Below, in pieces: positions 34,323 through 43,842 of a stretch of 64,000 nucleotides of DNA (position 1 is the first letter of the stretch; each line of letters opens with the position of its first letter). The notes below the pieces were generated by a model that saw nothing but the letters and a program-made list of their open reading frames with translations, did not search any database and had not been told where the DNA came from. The DNA is from Streptomyces sp. NWU339 (lineage in GTDB: Bacteria > Actinomycetota > Actinomycetes > Streptomycetales > Streptomycetaceae), in NCBI RefSeq assembly GCF_003143855.1, contig NZ_QFRK01000014.1, positions 45,100-109,099 of the forward strand, in the 5' to 3' direction. Made by a program: the position numbers and the translations under genes.

Positions 34323-35981
34323 TCAGTCGCCGGGCTTCAGGGCGCCGTTGCTGACCCCGTCCCGCGCCAGTGCGGCGATCTGCCTGCTGAGTTCGGCCAC
34401 CCTTCGCGACCGCTCCTCGAACTCCCTGAGTGCGCCGAAGACCGCTCCGTAGCGGCGCTGTGCCGCGATGTCCATCTGGGGGATGCGGGCGCCCTTGCCG
34501 TCGAACCGGAAGGTGCCGCTGGTGGTGGTGGAGCGGCGGCTGTTGACTGCGCTGTGCAGGAAGCCCTGGAGGAAGTCCGTGTCGAGTTGGTCGCTGACCG
34601 AGACCGGTTCCGGGTCCGCGTACTCGACCAGTCCGGCCCTGACGAGGTCGGCGACGCTCACACTGGCCCCGTCGAGGGGGCCGGGCCCCTCACCGGCGAC
34701 CAGGGTGGGGAGCAGTTCACCCAGGCGTTGCAGCTGCTCGGCCAACTCGCGGTGCAGGGCGTCGTATTCGGTGACGAAGTCGCGGTGGGACCCGTCGACG
34801 TGGCGGCCCGGGGTGAGGTCCACCAGATCGTCCAGCAGGTCGATCTGAGCGACGTCGGTGACCTGCTCGGGGCGCGGCTCCAAGGGCCCGTCCGGATCGT
34901 TGGCCGTGAGGTCGACCATGCGGACGGTGGCGGCGGTGTCGCCCGGTGTCCGTGGCCGCCGCAGGTGCCACAGGTGTACGGGCAGGGAGTGCGCGGCGGC
35001 CGTCCCCGGGGGCAGGGCGGTGACCTGGGTCAGGATGCCGCGACGGACGAGCTCGGCACGGATGCGGCGGCCGGCCTTGCGGTAGGCGACCGACGCCGGC
35101 ATCACCATGACGACCCGGCCGCCCGGCGCGGTGTGCGCGTAGGCGTGCTGCAGCCAGGCGAGCTCGCCCTCGGCCCGGGAGGGCGTGCCGAGTTCCCAGC
35201 GCGGGTCGAGGAGCAGGTCCTCCCGTCCCCAGTCGGTGTCGCTCACCGGCGGGTCGCAGACGACGAGGTCGGCCTTGAGGTCCGGCCACTGGTCGGCGCG
35301 CAGGGAGTCACCTTGCCTGACCTCGATGGGAGCCGGCTTCGCGAGCTCGGCCCTCCATCGCGCGAACCGTGCGCTGTGGGTGTCCACTTCCTGGCCGTAC
35401 CGCCTGCTGCCGCGGTTCGTCCCGGTGGTCAGGAGGAGGGTGCCGATTCCGCAGGCCGGGTCGAACAGCACCGCGTCGGCCGCGAGGTCACCGGCGCTGT
35501 GCCGGACGGCGCGGATGACGCGGGGCGAGGTCACCTGATCGGATCCGGCCCGCCGCACGGACTCCGTGAACCGCTCGGCCAGCCCGGTCACCACGTCGGC
35601 CGGGGAACTCTCCTCCGCCATGCGGCGGGCCAGGCGGACCGCCTGCGCCGGCAGTACGGACGGCTCCTCACCCCCGGGGACGGCGAGAGCCTGTGCGACG
35701 TCCGCGAGCCCGCCGAGGATGTCCTCGCCGTAGGCTCCGCGCAGCACCTGCCACAGCTGGACCTCGTCGGTGACGTCCTGTCCCTTGTGCTGCTTGTTCA
35801 GCCACGCCTGCACCTCGGCCAGGTCGAAGAGGGGGCTGTTGGCCCCGCCTCCGGCCGGAGCGGGGAAGTCGTCGTACCGTCGCCTCCAGTTGGACACGGC
35901 GGCTCGGGTCACACCCGCGATACGGGCGATCTCGGAACCTGTTACCAACGGGTTCGTCGGAGTGGCCGGGTTCTGTGACAT
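34323..35981 (-). CDS. HTH-HsdM-like DNA methylase fused to HsdS-like tail
   Basis: A 552-residue protein. An N-terminal winged/AlpA-like HTH (about 12-65; 'EIARIAGVTRAAVSNWRRRY') precedes a type I HsdM-like N-terminal helical part and the methylase domain. Motif I is FDPACGIGTLL (about 173-183). Motif IV is DPPV (243-246); the usual residue after PP is aromatic (NPPF/Y), so this may weaken catalysis. The last ~120 residues resemble a type I specificity-subunit tail (IPQMDIAAQRRYG, then a coiled coil). ATG at 35981 follows GGAAGG. It may mark self-DNA or guide the neighbouring helicase and McrBC units. Its C-terminus has a diverged copy at 45799-45948. Confidence 0.82.
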   Translation of the reverse strand: MSQNPATPTNPLVTGSEIARIAGVTRAAVSNWRRRYDDFPAPAGGGANSPLFDLAEVQAWLNKQHKGQDVTDEVQLWQVLRGAYGEDILGGLADVAQALAVPGGEEPSVLPAQAVRLARRMAEESSPADVVTGLAERFTESVRRAGSDQVTSPRVIRAVRHSAGDLAADAVLFDPACGIGTLLLTTGTNRGSRRYGQEVDTHSARFARWRAELAKPAPIEVRQGDSLRADQWPDLKADLVVCDPPVSDTDWGREDLLLDPRWELGTPSRAEGELAWLQHAYAHTAPGGRVVMVMPASVAYRKAGRRIRAELVRRGILTQVTALPPGTAAAHSLPVHLWHLRRPRTPGDTAATVRMVDLTANDPDGPLEPRPEQVTDVAQIDLLDDLVDLTPGRHVDGSHRDFVTEYDALHRELAEQLQRLGELLPTLVAGEGPGPLDGASVSVADLVRAGLVEYADPEPVSVSDQLDTDFLQGFLHSAVNSRRSTTTSGTFRFDGKGARIPQMDIAAQRRYGAVFGALREFEERSRRVAELSRQIAALARDGVSNGALKPGD

Positions 35982-36009
35982 GCCTTCCACCGTACACAGC
36001 CCGCCTGCC

Positions 36010-36021
36010 TGCATCAATGCA
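36010..36021. promoter_or_regulatory. Short inverted repeat upstream of the methylase gene
   Basis: TGCAT-CA-ATGCA, a perfect 5-bp dyad 29 bp before the methylase ATG on the minus strand. As the methylase carries its own HTH, this could be an autoregulatory operator. Short repeats are common by chance. Confidence 0.3.
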
Positions 36022-36396
36022 AGGCGACCGTTGACGACGTTAACGAGACATATCCCCTCTCAGCGCTCCAGTAGCGCTCCAGCCCGGTTTCGTGCTCCGA
36101 CGCGGGTGCGGCGCCTGTCCGTGAGTGCGCACATGAGCTGCCGGAGTCGAGCGTCTCGGGTCGGCGGGAAATCGGGCGCTGCGGGATGGCCCATCGTGGG
36201 GTCAGGAGCACGGCCACAAGGTTCCGGCACGTCCCGAGGAGGACCGGGAGGACCGGGAGGACCAGGAGGACCGGGAAGAGAGAACGACGGCGGCGGCGCG
36301 GACACTCCAGCCGAACTCCCCTCCCCAGCCACGGACACGCGATCCCGGCATGCAGACGGTGGCCGGGCCCGACGGCGGGTCCGGCCACCGGAGTTC
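36018..36396. other. Gene-free stretch with small tandem repeat
   Basis: About 380 bp between the methylase start and the galactosidase stop. It contains four 9-bp units of GGACCGGGA at 36241-36276 (third unit with one change). A minus-strand open frame here would encode Gly-Pro-Pro repeats but has no binding site and is not supported. Confidence 0.5.
36241..36276. repeat. Tandem repeat, four copies of a 9-bp unit
   Basis: Unit GGACCGGGA, repeated four times head to tail with a single G-to-A change in the third copy. It is non-coding on current evidence and likely a slippage product. Confidence 0.8.
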
Positions 36397-38457
36397 TCAG
36401 CAGGTGATCTTCAAGTCCGCCCAGTCGGCGTGGTCGTACTCGTTGCCGTCGCCGCCGTCAGTGACGACCAGCGTGACGGTCCGGGCGCCGCTCACCTCAG
36501 CGGTGAGTCGCTGCGCGTCCTGGGAGTTGGTGAGGAGGCCGGTGGCGGCCGCACGCTCGCCGTCGGCGCGGATCTCGAAGACGACGGTGCCGCGTGTCCC
36601 CGTCTCGTCGTCGAGACCGACCAGGGCCGTGACCTGTTCGCAGCGCCCCGCGGTGAAGTACTCGACGCGGCTGTGGGCGTGCACGCCCAGGCCCTTGTCC
36701 CAGGTGCGGCCGCCGATGGTGAGCGTCCCGCCGTCACCGGCCGCCTTCTCGCCGTTGCTCCGGTCCTTCTCCACCGGCCCCCAGCCGTTGACCGCTGTCA
36801 GCGGTGTGAGGTCGCTGAGGTAGGTGGTGCCGTCCTCCGGCGCGACGGCCACCTTCACCTGGACCGGGGAGACGGAACGGACCTCCCGCCCGGACGGCGT
36901 GCGGTACGTCGTGGTGAGCTTCAGCTCGTAGGTACCGGGGTCGGTGCCCTCCGGAACCCTCGCTCGCCACGTGGTCCGGAACTCCGCGCCACCACGGAGC
37001 AGCGGGCTCCCGGGACGGGAGTCGGCCTTCGTCCGCCACCCCTCGGGGCCGGTCAACGCGAGGGAGACGGAGTGCACCGGGCGGCGCCCGAGGTTCGCGG
37101 TCACCGCGGTGAGCCGTGCGCTGTCACCCGCCTCGGTGATCGCGACGCCGCCCGCTCCGGAGTCCACGGCGGGCGGCAGCTGGGCCCAGCCGCGGTCCGG
37201 ACCCACCCGCACCAGCACGGTTCCGTGTCCGGGCACGGTCGCGGAGATCTCGCCCGCCGTGTGGGTGGAGCGGTGCTCCCACAGGTCCCGCACCCGATAG
37301 CCGGCCGCGTGCGGCAGGCCGACCGTACGCGCCGTGGTGGAAATCCGCTGCGGCCGGTCGCTCTCGTTGAACAGGGCCACCGCGCGGCTGCCGTCGGCCA
37401 GTTCCTTGGCCACGACCCAGCGGCCGTCCTCGGAACTGATCACCTTGCCCTGCTTGCCCAGCTCGTCCTGGTCGACGGCGATGACCTCCTCGTTGGAGAG
37501 GATGTCGAAGGCCGACTGCGGCGCCGACCGGAGGTCCGCGCCGATGAGCAGGGGCGCGGCCATGATGGACCACATCGAGAAGTGGGTGCGGTACTCGGTG
37601 TCGGTCATGCCGCCGTTGCCCACCTCCAGCATGTCCGGGTCGTTCCAGCCGCCCGGGCCCGCGTACTCGTCGAGGGGCAGGTTCTCCTTCATGATCGACA
37701 GCATGGAGTCCCAGTCGTCACTGATGTCCCCTGTGGTGCGCCATGACTGCCCGACGCCCCTGGCCCATTCCCAGGGCTTGTTCTCACCCCACTCGCAGAG
37801 GCTGTAGAGGATCGGACGCCCGGTGGCCTCCAGCGCGTCGCGCATGGTCGTGTAGCGCTGCTTCGCGTCCACGCCCTCGTTGTTGCAGTTGTCGTACTTG
37901 AGGTAGTCGACACCCCAGTCGGCGAACTGCTGGGCGTCGCTGTACTCGTGGCCCAGTGCGCCGGGGAAGCCGATGCTGCTGCACGTCTTCGTTCCCGCGC
38001 TGGTGTAGATGCCGAACTTCAGGCCCTTGCCGTGCACGTAGTCGGCGACGGCCTTGATGCCGTGGGGGAACCGCGCCGGATCGGGCACGAGCTTGCCCTC
38101 GGCGTCGCGCTGGGGCAGGGCCCAGCAGTCATCGAGGTTGATGTACTCGTACCCGGCGTCCTTGAGCCCCTTCTCCACGAAGATGTCGGCCATGCCCTTG
38201 ACCAACTCCTCGTCGAACTCCGCTCTGCAGTGGGTCGAGTTCCAGTTGTTGAACCCCATCGGTGGTGTCAGTGCCAGGTGGTCGTCGATGCCCGCCGGGG
38301 CCGCGGAGGAGGCACGGGCTTCCTCCGGAGCTTCCGCGGCCGACGCCGGTGTGCCGAGCGCGGTGGCGCACAGCAGCCCTGCGGCGAGCGTGGCGAGCGC
38401 AGTGCGTACGGGAGTGCCGGACCGGGTTCTCCACCCGGGAAAGTGAGCCATCTGCAT
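36397..38457 (-). CDS. Secreted GH27 alpha-galactosidase with NPCBM-type domain
   Basis: A 686-residue exported enzyme. Signal peptide about 1-41 (twin basic residues, hydrophobic core, ASA-type cleavage). GH27 domain about 60-450: 'LTPPMGFNNWNSTHC' opening, the nucleophile Asp189 in YLKYDNCN, and the acid/base Asp244 in RTTGDISDDW, all as in clan D alpha-galactosidases. A NEW3-like beta domain (about 455-545) and a C-terminal NPCBM-like carbohydrate-binding domain (about 550-686) follow. It would release terminal alpha-galactose from raffinose-type sugars or galactomannan outside the cell. No transporter gene is adjacent. Confidence 0.95.
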   Translation of the reverse strand: MQMAHFPGWRTRSGTPVRTALATLAAGLLCATALGTPASAAEAPEEARASSAAPAGIDDHLALTPPMGFNNWNSTHCRAEFDEELVKGMADIFVEKGLKDAGYEYINLDDCWALPQRDAEGKLVPDPARFPHGIKAVADYVHGKGLKFGIYTSAGTKTCSSIGFPGALGHEYSDAQQFADWGVDYLKYDNCNNEGVDAKQRYTTMRDALEATGRPILYSLCEWGENKPWEWARGVGQSWRTTGDISDDWDSMLSIMKENLPLDEYAGPGGWNDPDMLEVGNGGMTDTEYRTHFSMWSIMAAPLLIGADLRSAPQSAFDILSNEEVIAVDQDELGKQGKVISSEDGRWVVAKELADGSRAVALFNESDRPQRISTTARTVGLPHAAGYRVRDLWEHRSTHTAGEISATVPGHGTVLVRVGPDRGWAQLPPAVDSGAGGVAITEAGDSARLTAVTANLGRRPVHSVSLALTGPEGWRTKADSRPGSPLLRGGAEFRTTWRARVPEGTDPGTYELKLTTTYRTPSGREVRSVSPVQVKVAVAPEDGTTYLSDLTPLTAVNGWGPVEKDRSNGEKAAGDGGTLTIGGRTWDKGLGVHAHSRVEYFTAGRCEQVTALVGLDDETGTRGTVVFEIRADGERAAATGLLTNSQDAQRLTAEVSGARTVTLVVTDGGDGNEYDHADWADLKITC

Positions 38458-38837
38458 GTCTCCCTCGTCAGGCGTCCTGAATCGTTCCCCTGGTGCGACT
38501 GCCGAGTGAAGAGGCTACGGGCTGTTGGACTTTGTTGGAAGAAGTTCGACAACGAGCGTCCTTTCAACCGTTCCGGAGAGACCGTCACAGGCCGCACCTT
38601 CATGGGCGTGCGCCTGCACAACCCGGTGACCGGCCGCCCCGCCACAGGCCGAGTCCGGGAACCCTCTCACCGACGCGCATCTGGACGATCATGGAATTGC
38701 GACGCTTCACGACACCGAGGAAGGCCCCCACCACCGAACCGTCCCCGAGGAAGCCGATCTTTCATCGAACTAACGCGCCATGTAAGTTCACGTGTGCATA
38801 AGGGTGTTGACGATGTGCGTGTGACGGGGGTTGCGGC
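38458..38837 (+). other. Region upstream of the RHS gene
   Basis: About 380 bp between divergent galactosidase and RHS genes. It should contain both promoters; TTGACG at about 38803 is a possible -35 but lies very close to the RHS start. No gene is supported. Two short frames here lack codon bias. Confidence 0.4.
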
Positions 38838-41800
38838 ATGGCGGGCCACAGGCCGAGTGACTGGCATGTCCTGGACCTGGACAAGGACCCCACCCCCGGC
38901 GACCCGCAGCGGGTGCGCAGGCTCGCCAAGGTCCTGCACGACTTCGCCGACGACGTCTCCGAGGCGCTGCGCCTGGTCAAGGGCATGGCCGGCGAAGGGA
39001 CGCTGGCGGAGTGGGCGGGCAAGTCGGCCACCGTGTTCAAGGAGGAGTTCTCCGGCGTCCCGAAGAACCTGCGGAAGCTGGAGAAGTCCTACGGGATGTG
39101 CGGCGACGCGCTCGCCGCCTACTGGCCGAAGCTGGAGCGGGCCCAGGCGCTGGCGGACAAGGCGCTGGCCAAGGCCCGCGAGGCCCGCGCCGACCTGTCC
39201 TCGGCGCAGTCGAAGCTGGCATCGGCGGAGTCCTGGGTGGGACGGGCCACCAGGGAGGCCGACAAGTACCAGGACGACCCGACCGGGTCGAAGTCGGACG
39301 CGGACCGGCCAGACGAGGCGAAGGTGCGGGCCGCGACCCGGGACGTGCAGAGCGCCAGGTCCGCCCGGACCTCGGCCCGCTCGGACGTATCCGAGGCCCA
39401 GGACGCCCTCGCGGCGGCGAAGAAGATGGCCGAGGACGCCCGGAAGATGCGCGAGGAGGCCGCCCGCGACGCCAAGAACAAGATCGACGAGGCCTCCGAC
39501 GCCGGTATCCAGAACCGGTCCGTGTGGGAGGAGGTCGGTGACTGGTTCACCGACAACTGGGACACCATCGTCGCCGTCTGCAAGGTCGTCGTCGCGGTCG
39601 TCGGCATCGTCGCCCTGATCATCGGCGGGCCGATCCTCGGCGCCATCGTCCTGATCGCCGCCCTGGTCGTCCTCGCCGACACGCTCCATAAATATTCCAA
39701 GGGCCAGGCGTCCCTGTGGGACGTGGGGCTGGCGGCGCTGGACTGCATCCCCGGCATGAAGGGGCTCACCACCCTCGGCGGACTTGCCAAGGGCCTCAGG
39801 GCGTTGGGCAAGACCGGCCTCAAGGGCATGACACTCGGGGTCAAGGGATTCGGCCCGCGTCTCAAGGGCCTGGGCCGGCAGATGAAGAGTCTCTTCACCT
39901 GTGGCGACCCCATCGACATGGCCACCGGTCAGATGGTCATGTCGATCACCGACGTGGCACTGCCGGGTGTCCTGCCTCTGATCGTCGAGCGCAGCCACCG
40001 CACCGGGGTAAAGGCAGGAGGCTGGTTCGGGGCGAGCTGGACGTCCACTCTGGACCAGCGACTCCTGCTCGACGACGACGGCATCCGGTTCGTCAGCGCC
40101 GACGGGACCGTGCTCCAATACGCGATCCCGGAACCGGGCGAGCCCATGAGACCACTGGTGGGCCCCAACTGGTCGCTCGGCTGGGACGGCACGCCGGATG
40201 CCGACATGACGGTTTCCCAGTCCGAGACCGGCGTGACACTGCACTTCCGCCGCGTGCCCGGTGGCCGCGTGGCAGAACTACCGCTCTTCGCTGTGAAGGA
40301 CCGCAACGGCAACTCCATTGAGCTGCTCTACGACGCAGACGGTTCGCCACGCGAGCTGGTGCATCACGGCGGATACCGCCTCGGCATCACCACTGCAGCG
40401 GGGCGTGTGACCGGCCTGTCCCTTATCAGTGCTCCCGATCAACCCAGGCTCCTGTCGTACGAGTACGACGGCCGTGGTCACCTCGCCGGAGTGCTCGACT
40501 CCTCGGGTGCCGCGCAGCGATACAGCTATGACCAGGATCGGATCACCGGTTGGCAGAGCCGGGGCGGGTACTGGTACCGCTACACCTACGACCTGGTCGG
40601 CCGCTGCGTACGAACGACCGGCGACGGCGGCGTGCTCGCGTACACCTACGAGTACGACGAGGACACGCGTACCAGCGTGGCGACGGACTCGCTCGGCCAC
40701 TCGATCACGTACACGTTCAACGAGGACTGCATGCCCCTCCGGGAGACCGACCCGTTGGGACATACGGTCACCCGGAACTGGGGCGAGGACGGGCGACTTA
40801 TCGCGCTCATCGACCCACTCGGTCGCACCACGGGCTTCAGCCACGACGCCCAGGGCAACGTCACGCACATCATCCGTGCCGACGGCAGCGTGGAGCGCAG
40901 GGAGTACGACGAACACGGTCAAGTGTCGAAGGTGGTGCGGCCGGACGGCAGCACGTGGGAGTCGGCATACGACGACCGAGGCAATCGTGTCGCGGTCGTC
41001 GATCCCCTGGGTGGGACCACATCCTTCACGTTCGATGACAACGGGGCACTCACCAGCATCACCGACGCCCTGGGCGTCCGGCAGCGAGCCCTCGTCAACA
41101 ATGACGCGGGCCTTGTCATCGGCCAGACGGATCCGCTGGGTGCCACGAGCACGTTCGTACGAGACGCTTTGGGGCGGATCACCGAACTCACCGATACGTT
41201 CGGGCAGACCACGCGGGTCGGCTGGACCCTGGAAGGACGCATCGCCTGGCGTCACCTCCCCCAGGGGACGTTGGAGCACTGGTCCTACGACTCCGAGGGC
41301 AACCCGCTGGAATTCCGCTCTTCGAACGGCCGCCGCACGAGCTATGCGAACACCCACTTCGATCTCTGCTCGCTGCGGGAGAGCGAGGACGGGAACCTCG
41401 AGCGCTACGAGTACGACACCGAACTGAGGCTGCGGAGTGTCACCAACGCCATCGGTCAGAACTGGACCTACACGTACGACGGTGTCGGCAGGCTCATAAC
41501 GGAGACCGACTACAACGGCCGTACGCTGGCCTACTGCTATGACGCGGCGGGACAACTGGTCGAGCGGACCAACGGGGCCGGCGAGACGACACGGTTCCGT
41601 CACGACGTGCTCGGCAACATCGTCGCCATGGAGGCGGGCGGCAGCACCACCACCTACGAGTACGACCTGCTCGGTCGGCTTGTCCGGGCTCGCAACGCGG
41701 ACGTCGAACTCACCCGGGAGCACGACGTGGCGGGTCGGCTGCTCGCCGAGTCGTGGAACGGCCGGGAAGTGCGGTCCGAGTACGACATCACCGGGCGTCG

Positions 41801-43454
41801 TACTGCCCGCAGGACTCCCAGCGGGGCCACGACCAGGTGGGCGTACGACTTCGAGGGCCGCTCGATGGTCCAGGGCATGGGCGGACACGAGGTCGCCTTC
41901 CACTACGACGTGGTCGGCCGCGAGATCGAGCGGGTCCTGGGAGAGGCCACGCGCCTCACCCACGAGTGGGACGCGGACCAACTGCGCACCACCCAGAGGG
42001 TCGTCACCAGTGCCGGAGAAACCAGGAAGCGCGTCTTCCAGCACAGGGCGGACGGCCTGATGTCGTCGGTGACGGACGCCGTCCGTGGCGAACGAGTCTT
42101 CGAGATCGACCGTGCCGGGCGGGTGACGGCCGCACGGGGCGGGGCCGGATGGGACGAGGACTATCAGTACGACGCCGTGGGCAACCTGATCGGCTCCAGC
42201 ACCTCGGCACCGCTGGGCGACGAGGAGAACGGGCCCGGTGACCGCACGTATTCGGGCACCGTCATCGAACGGGCCGGCCGCACGTTCTACCGGCACGACA
42301 GGCAGGGGCGGGTGGTCCGCCGGGTGACCAAGCTGCTGTCCGGCGGCAGCCGCGAATGGCGTTACGTCTGGAACGCCGAGGACCAGTTGACGGACGTTCT
42401 GACTCCGGACGGTCGCCACTGGCACTACGTCTACGACCCCGTCGGCCGACGGATCGCGAAGCAACTGTTGGCGGAGGACGGTACGACGGTCCTGGAGCAG
42501 GTGTCCTTCTTCTGGGACGGGGACGACCTGGCCGAGCAGACGGACGGGGCGGTCAGCCTGTCATGGGACTGGACCGGTGGGCAGGTCCCGATCAGCCAGC
42601 GGGTCCGGGGGACCGGTCCGATCGGGCCGGACACCCCACAGGAGCAGATCGACGAGCGGTTCTACGCGATCGTCACCGACCTCCTGGGCACTCCCACGGA
42701 ACTGGTGGACCCCGAGGGGGGCGTCGTCTGGACGCAGTCGACCACGTTGTGGGGCGTGCGCGTCGCAGCCTCCGGTGGCAGCGGCATCGAGTGCCCGCTG
42801 CGGTTCCCGGGTCAGTACTTCGACGTGGAAACCGGGCTGCACTACAACCATCACCGCTATTACGAGCCTGGCACGGCACGCTACCTGAGCCCGGACCCCC
42901 TGGGCCGAACACCGGCGCCGAACCACTATGCGTACGTCAAGAATCCGCTGCAGTGGAAGGATCCACTCGGGCTGAAAGCCCCCTGCACAGTGGATCTGTA
43001 CCATGGCACCTACGGAAACGCCGCCGACAACATCACCGCCCATGGGATCAACCCCAATATCTCGCCCCGAGAGATGGACTTCGGATTCGGTGGGTTCTAT
43101 GTGACGAATGACCCACGACAGGCCCTGGACTGGGCGAAACGACTGGCGAGAAAAAACAACGATGTCCCTGCGGTGCTGCACTTCCGAGTACCCAAGAGCG
43201 AGCTGGACAAGCTGAACAGCAAAATCTTCGATGGTCCGAGTGATGAGCTTTCCGACTTCATCAGACGTCACCGCCTGGACCGAACCGGCGCTGACATGCA
43301 CAGCTACGAGATGGTTGAAGGGCCCATGCTCCGGAACGTGGGGCCTTTCAAGAAGGGGGCGGACGGCGTGTTCAACGGACACCAGATTGCGATCTACTCC
43401 GATCGCGCTGCCCAACTGTTCGACAATTCTCTACTGCGGAGGTTGGGTCCATGA
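38838..43454 (+). CDS. RHS/YD-repeat polymorphic toxin with ART-like tip
   Basis: A 1538-residue toxin. Residues 1-~215 are helical with 'EWAGKSATVF', a WxG-like element that suggests type VII (ESX) export. Membrane-inserting segments lie at about 245-285. A DUF6531-type opening (CGDPIDMATGQM) at about 355 starts the shell, followed by many YD repeats (about 530-1200) and the RHS core (LRFPGQYFDVETGLHYN...YLSPDPLGR) near 1315-1360. The tip from about 1383 (156 residues) has LYHGT, DFGFGGFYVT and a final IAIYS block, the pattern of DUF3990 ADP-ribosyltransferase toxins. The tip's codon use is less GC-rich than the shell, as in exchangeable tips. An immunity gene overlaps the stop. Confidence 0.92.
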   Translation: MAGHRPSDWHVLDLDKDPTPGDPQRVRRLAKVLHDFADDVSEALRLVKGMAGEGTLAEWAGKSATVFKEEFSGVPKNLRKLEKSYGMCGDALAAYWPKLERAQALADKALAKAREARADLSSAQSKLASAESWVGRATREADKYQDDPTGSKSDADRPDEAKVRAATRDVQSARSARTSARSDVSEAQDALAAAKKMAEDARKMREEAARDAKNKIDEASDAGIQNRSVWEEVGDWFTDNWDTIVAVCKVVVAVVGIVALIIGGPILGAIVLIAALVVLADTLHKYSKGQASLWDVGLAALDCIPGMKGLTTLGGLAKGLRALGKTGLKGMTLGVKGFGPRLKGLGRQMKSLFTCGDPIDMATGQMVMSITDVALPGVLPLIVERSHRTGVKAGGWFGASWTSTLDQRLLLDDDGIRFVSADGTVLQYAIPEPGEPMRPLVGPNWSLGWDGTPDADMTVSQSETGVTLHFRRVPGGRVAELPLFAVKDRNGNSIELLYDADGSPRELVHHGGYRLGITTAAGRVTGLSLISAPDQPRLLSYEYDGRGHLAGVLDSSGAAQRYSYDQDRITGWQSRGGYWYRYTYDLVGRCVRTTGDGGVLAYTYEYDEDTRTSVATDSLGHSITYTFNEDCMPLRETDPLGHTVTRNWGEDGRLIALIDPLGRTTGFSHDAQGNVTHIIRADGSVERREYDEHGQVSKVVRPDGSTWESAYDDRGNRVAVVDPLGGTTSFTFDDNGALTSITDALGVRQRALVNNDAGLVIGQTDPLGATSTFVRDALGRITELTDTFGQTTRVGWTLEGRIAWRHLPQGTLEHWSYDSEGNPLEFRSSNGRRTSYANTHFDLCSLRESEDGNLERYEYDTELRLRSVTNAIGQNWTYTYDGVGRLITETDYNGRTLAYCYDAAGQLVERTNGAGETTRFRHDVLGNIVAMEAGGSTTTYEYDLLGRLVRARNADVELTREHDVAGRLLAESWNGREVRSEYDITGRRTARRTPSGATTRWAYDFEGRSMVQGMGGHEVAFHYDVVGREIERVLGEATRLTHEWDADQLRTTQRVVTSAGETRKRVFQHRADGLMSSVTDAVRGERVFEIDRAGRVTAARGGAGWDEDYQYDAVGNLIGSSTSAPLGDEENGPGDRTYSGTVIERAGRTFYRHDRQGRVVRRVTKLLSGGSREWRYVWNAEDQLTDVLTPDGRHWHYVYDPVGRRIAKQLLAEDGTTVLEQVSFFWDGDDLAEQTDGAVSLSWDWTGGQVPISQRVRGTGPIGPDTPQEQIDERFYAIVTDLLGTPTELVDPEGGVVWTQSTTLWGVRVAASGGSGIECPLRFPGQYFDVETGLHYNHHRYYEPGTARYLSPDPLGRTPAPNHYAYVKNPLQWKDPLGLKAPCTVDLYHGTYGNAADNITAHGINPNISPREMDFGFGGFYVTNDPRQALDWAKRLARKNNDVPAVLHFRVPKSELDKLNSKIFDGPSDELSDFIRRHRLDRTGADMHSYEMVEGPMLRNVGPFKKGADGVFNGHQIAIYSDRAAQLFDNSLLRRLGP

Positions 43455-43774
43455 CAAGGACGGAAGAGTTCCTTACGGTACTCGACGAAGGAATGCTTCA
43501 GTATTTTCGAGAAATCGCCGACGAACTGGTCGGCCGGTTCGGTATGTCCCGGGCCGAGGCCGTTGCACGCATCAATGCGGCATACGAAGGGGCTGACATC
43601 GACCCTTATCCAGATCTCATGTGCCATGAAGAACCGGATTACTGGGCCTACGGGCTCTACTTCCAGGACAGGGGTGGAAGAGTGCCGCACAGTGGGTCCA
43701 CCGAGGACCTCTCGCAGTGGGAAACGCGGCCGGCTCCTCCAAAGGGCTCGCACGTCTGGACACTCACCGAGTGA
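43451..43774 (+). CDS. Immunity protein for the RHS ART toxin
   Basis: A 107-residue acidic protein whose ATG overlaps the toxin stop (ATGA). Helical N-terminus (about 1-50) and an aromatic-rich C-terminal half (PDYWAYGLYF). No family was recognised, but small acidic proteins in this position neutralise the neighbouring RHS tip. Its GC content is lower than the shell, matching the tip it travels with. Confidence 0.8.
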   Translation: MTRTEEFLTVLDEGMLQYFREIADELVGRFGMSRAEAVARINAAYEGADIDPYPDLMCHEEPDYWAYGLYFQDRGGRVPHSGSTEDLSQWETRPAPPKGSHVWTLTE

Positions 43775-43842
43775 ACGCCTCGGACCGAGGCCCTTTGGCA
43801 GGCAGCACCTCGGCAGGCCCGTTCGGATCACCCGGCGAACTC

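Noticed and set aside
36060..36338. Minus-strand frame with Gly-Pro-Pro repeats, collagen-like
   Set aside because: It arises from the GGACCGGGA tandem repeat, has no ribosome binding site and no domain at either side.
40278..42464. 728-codon minus-strand frame inside the RHS gene
   Set aside because: It is antisense to YD repeats and shows no domain.
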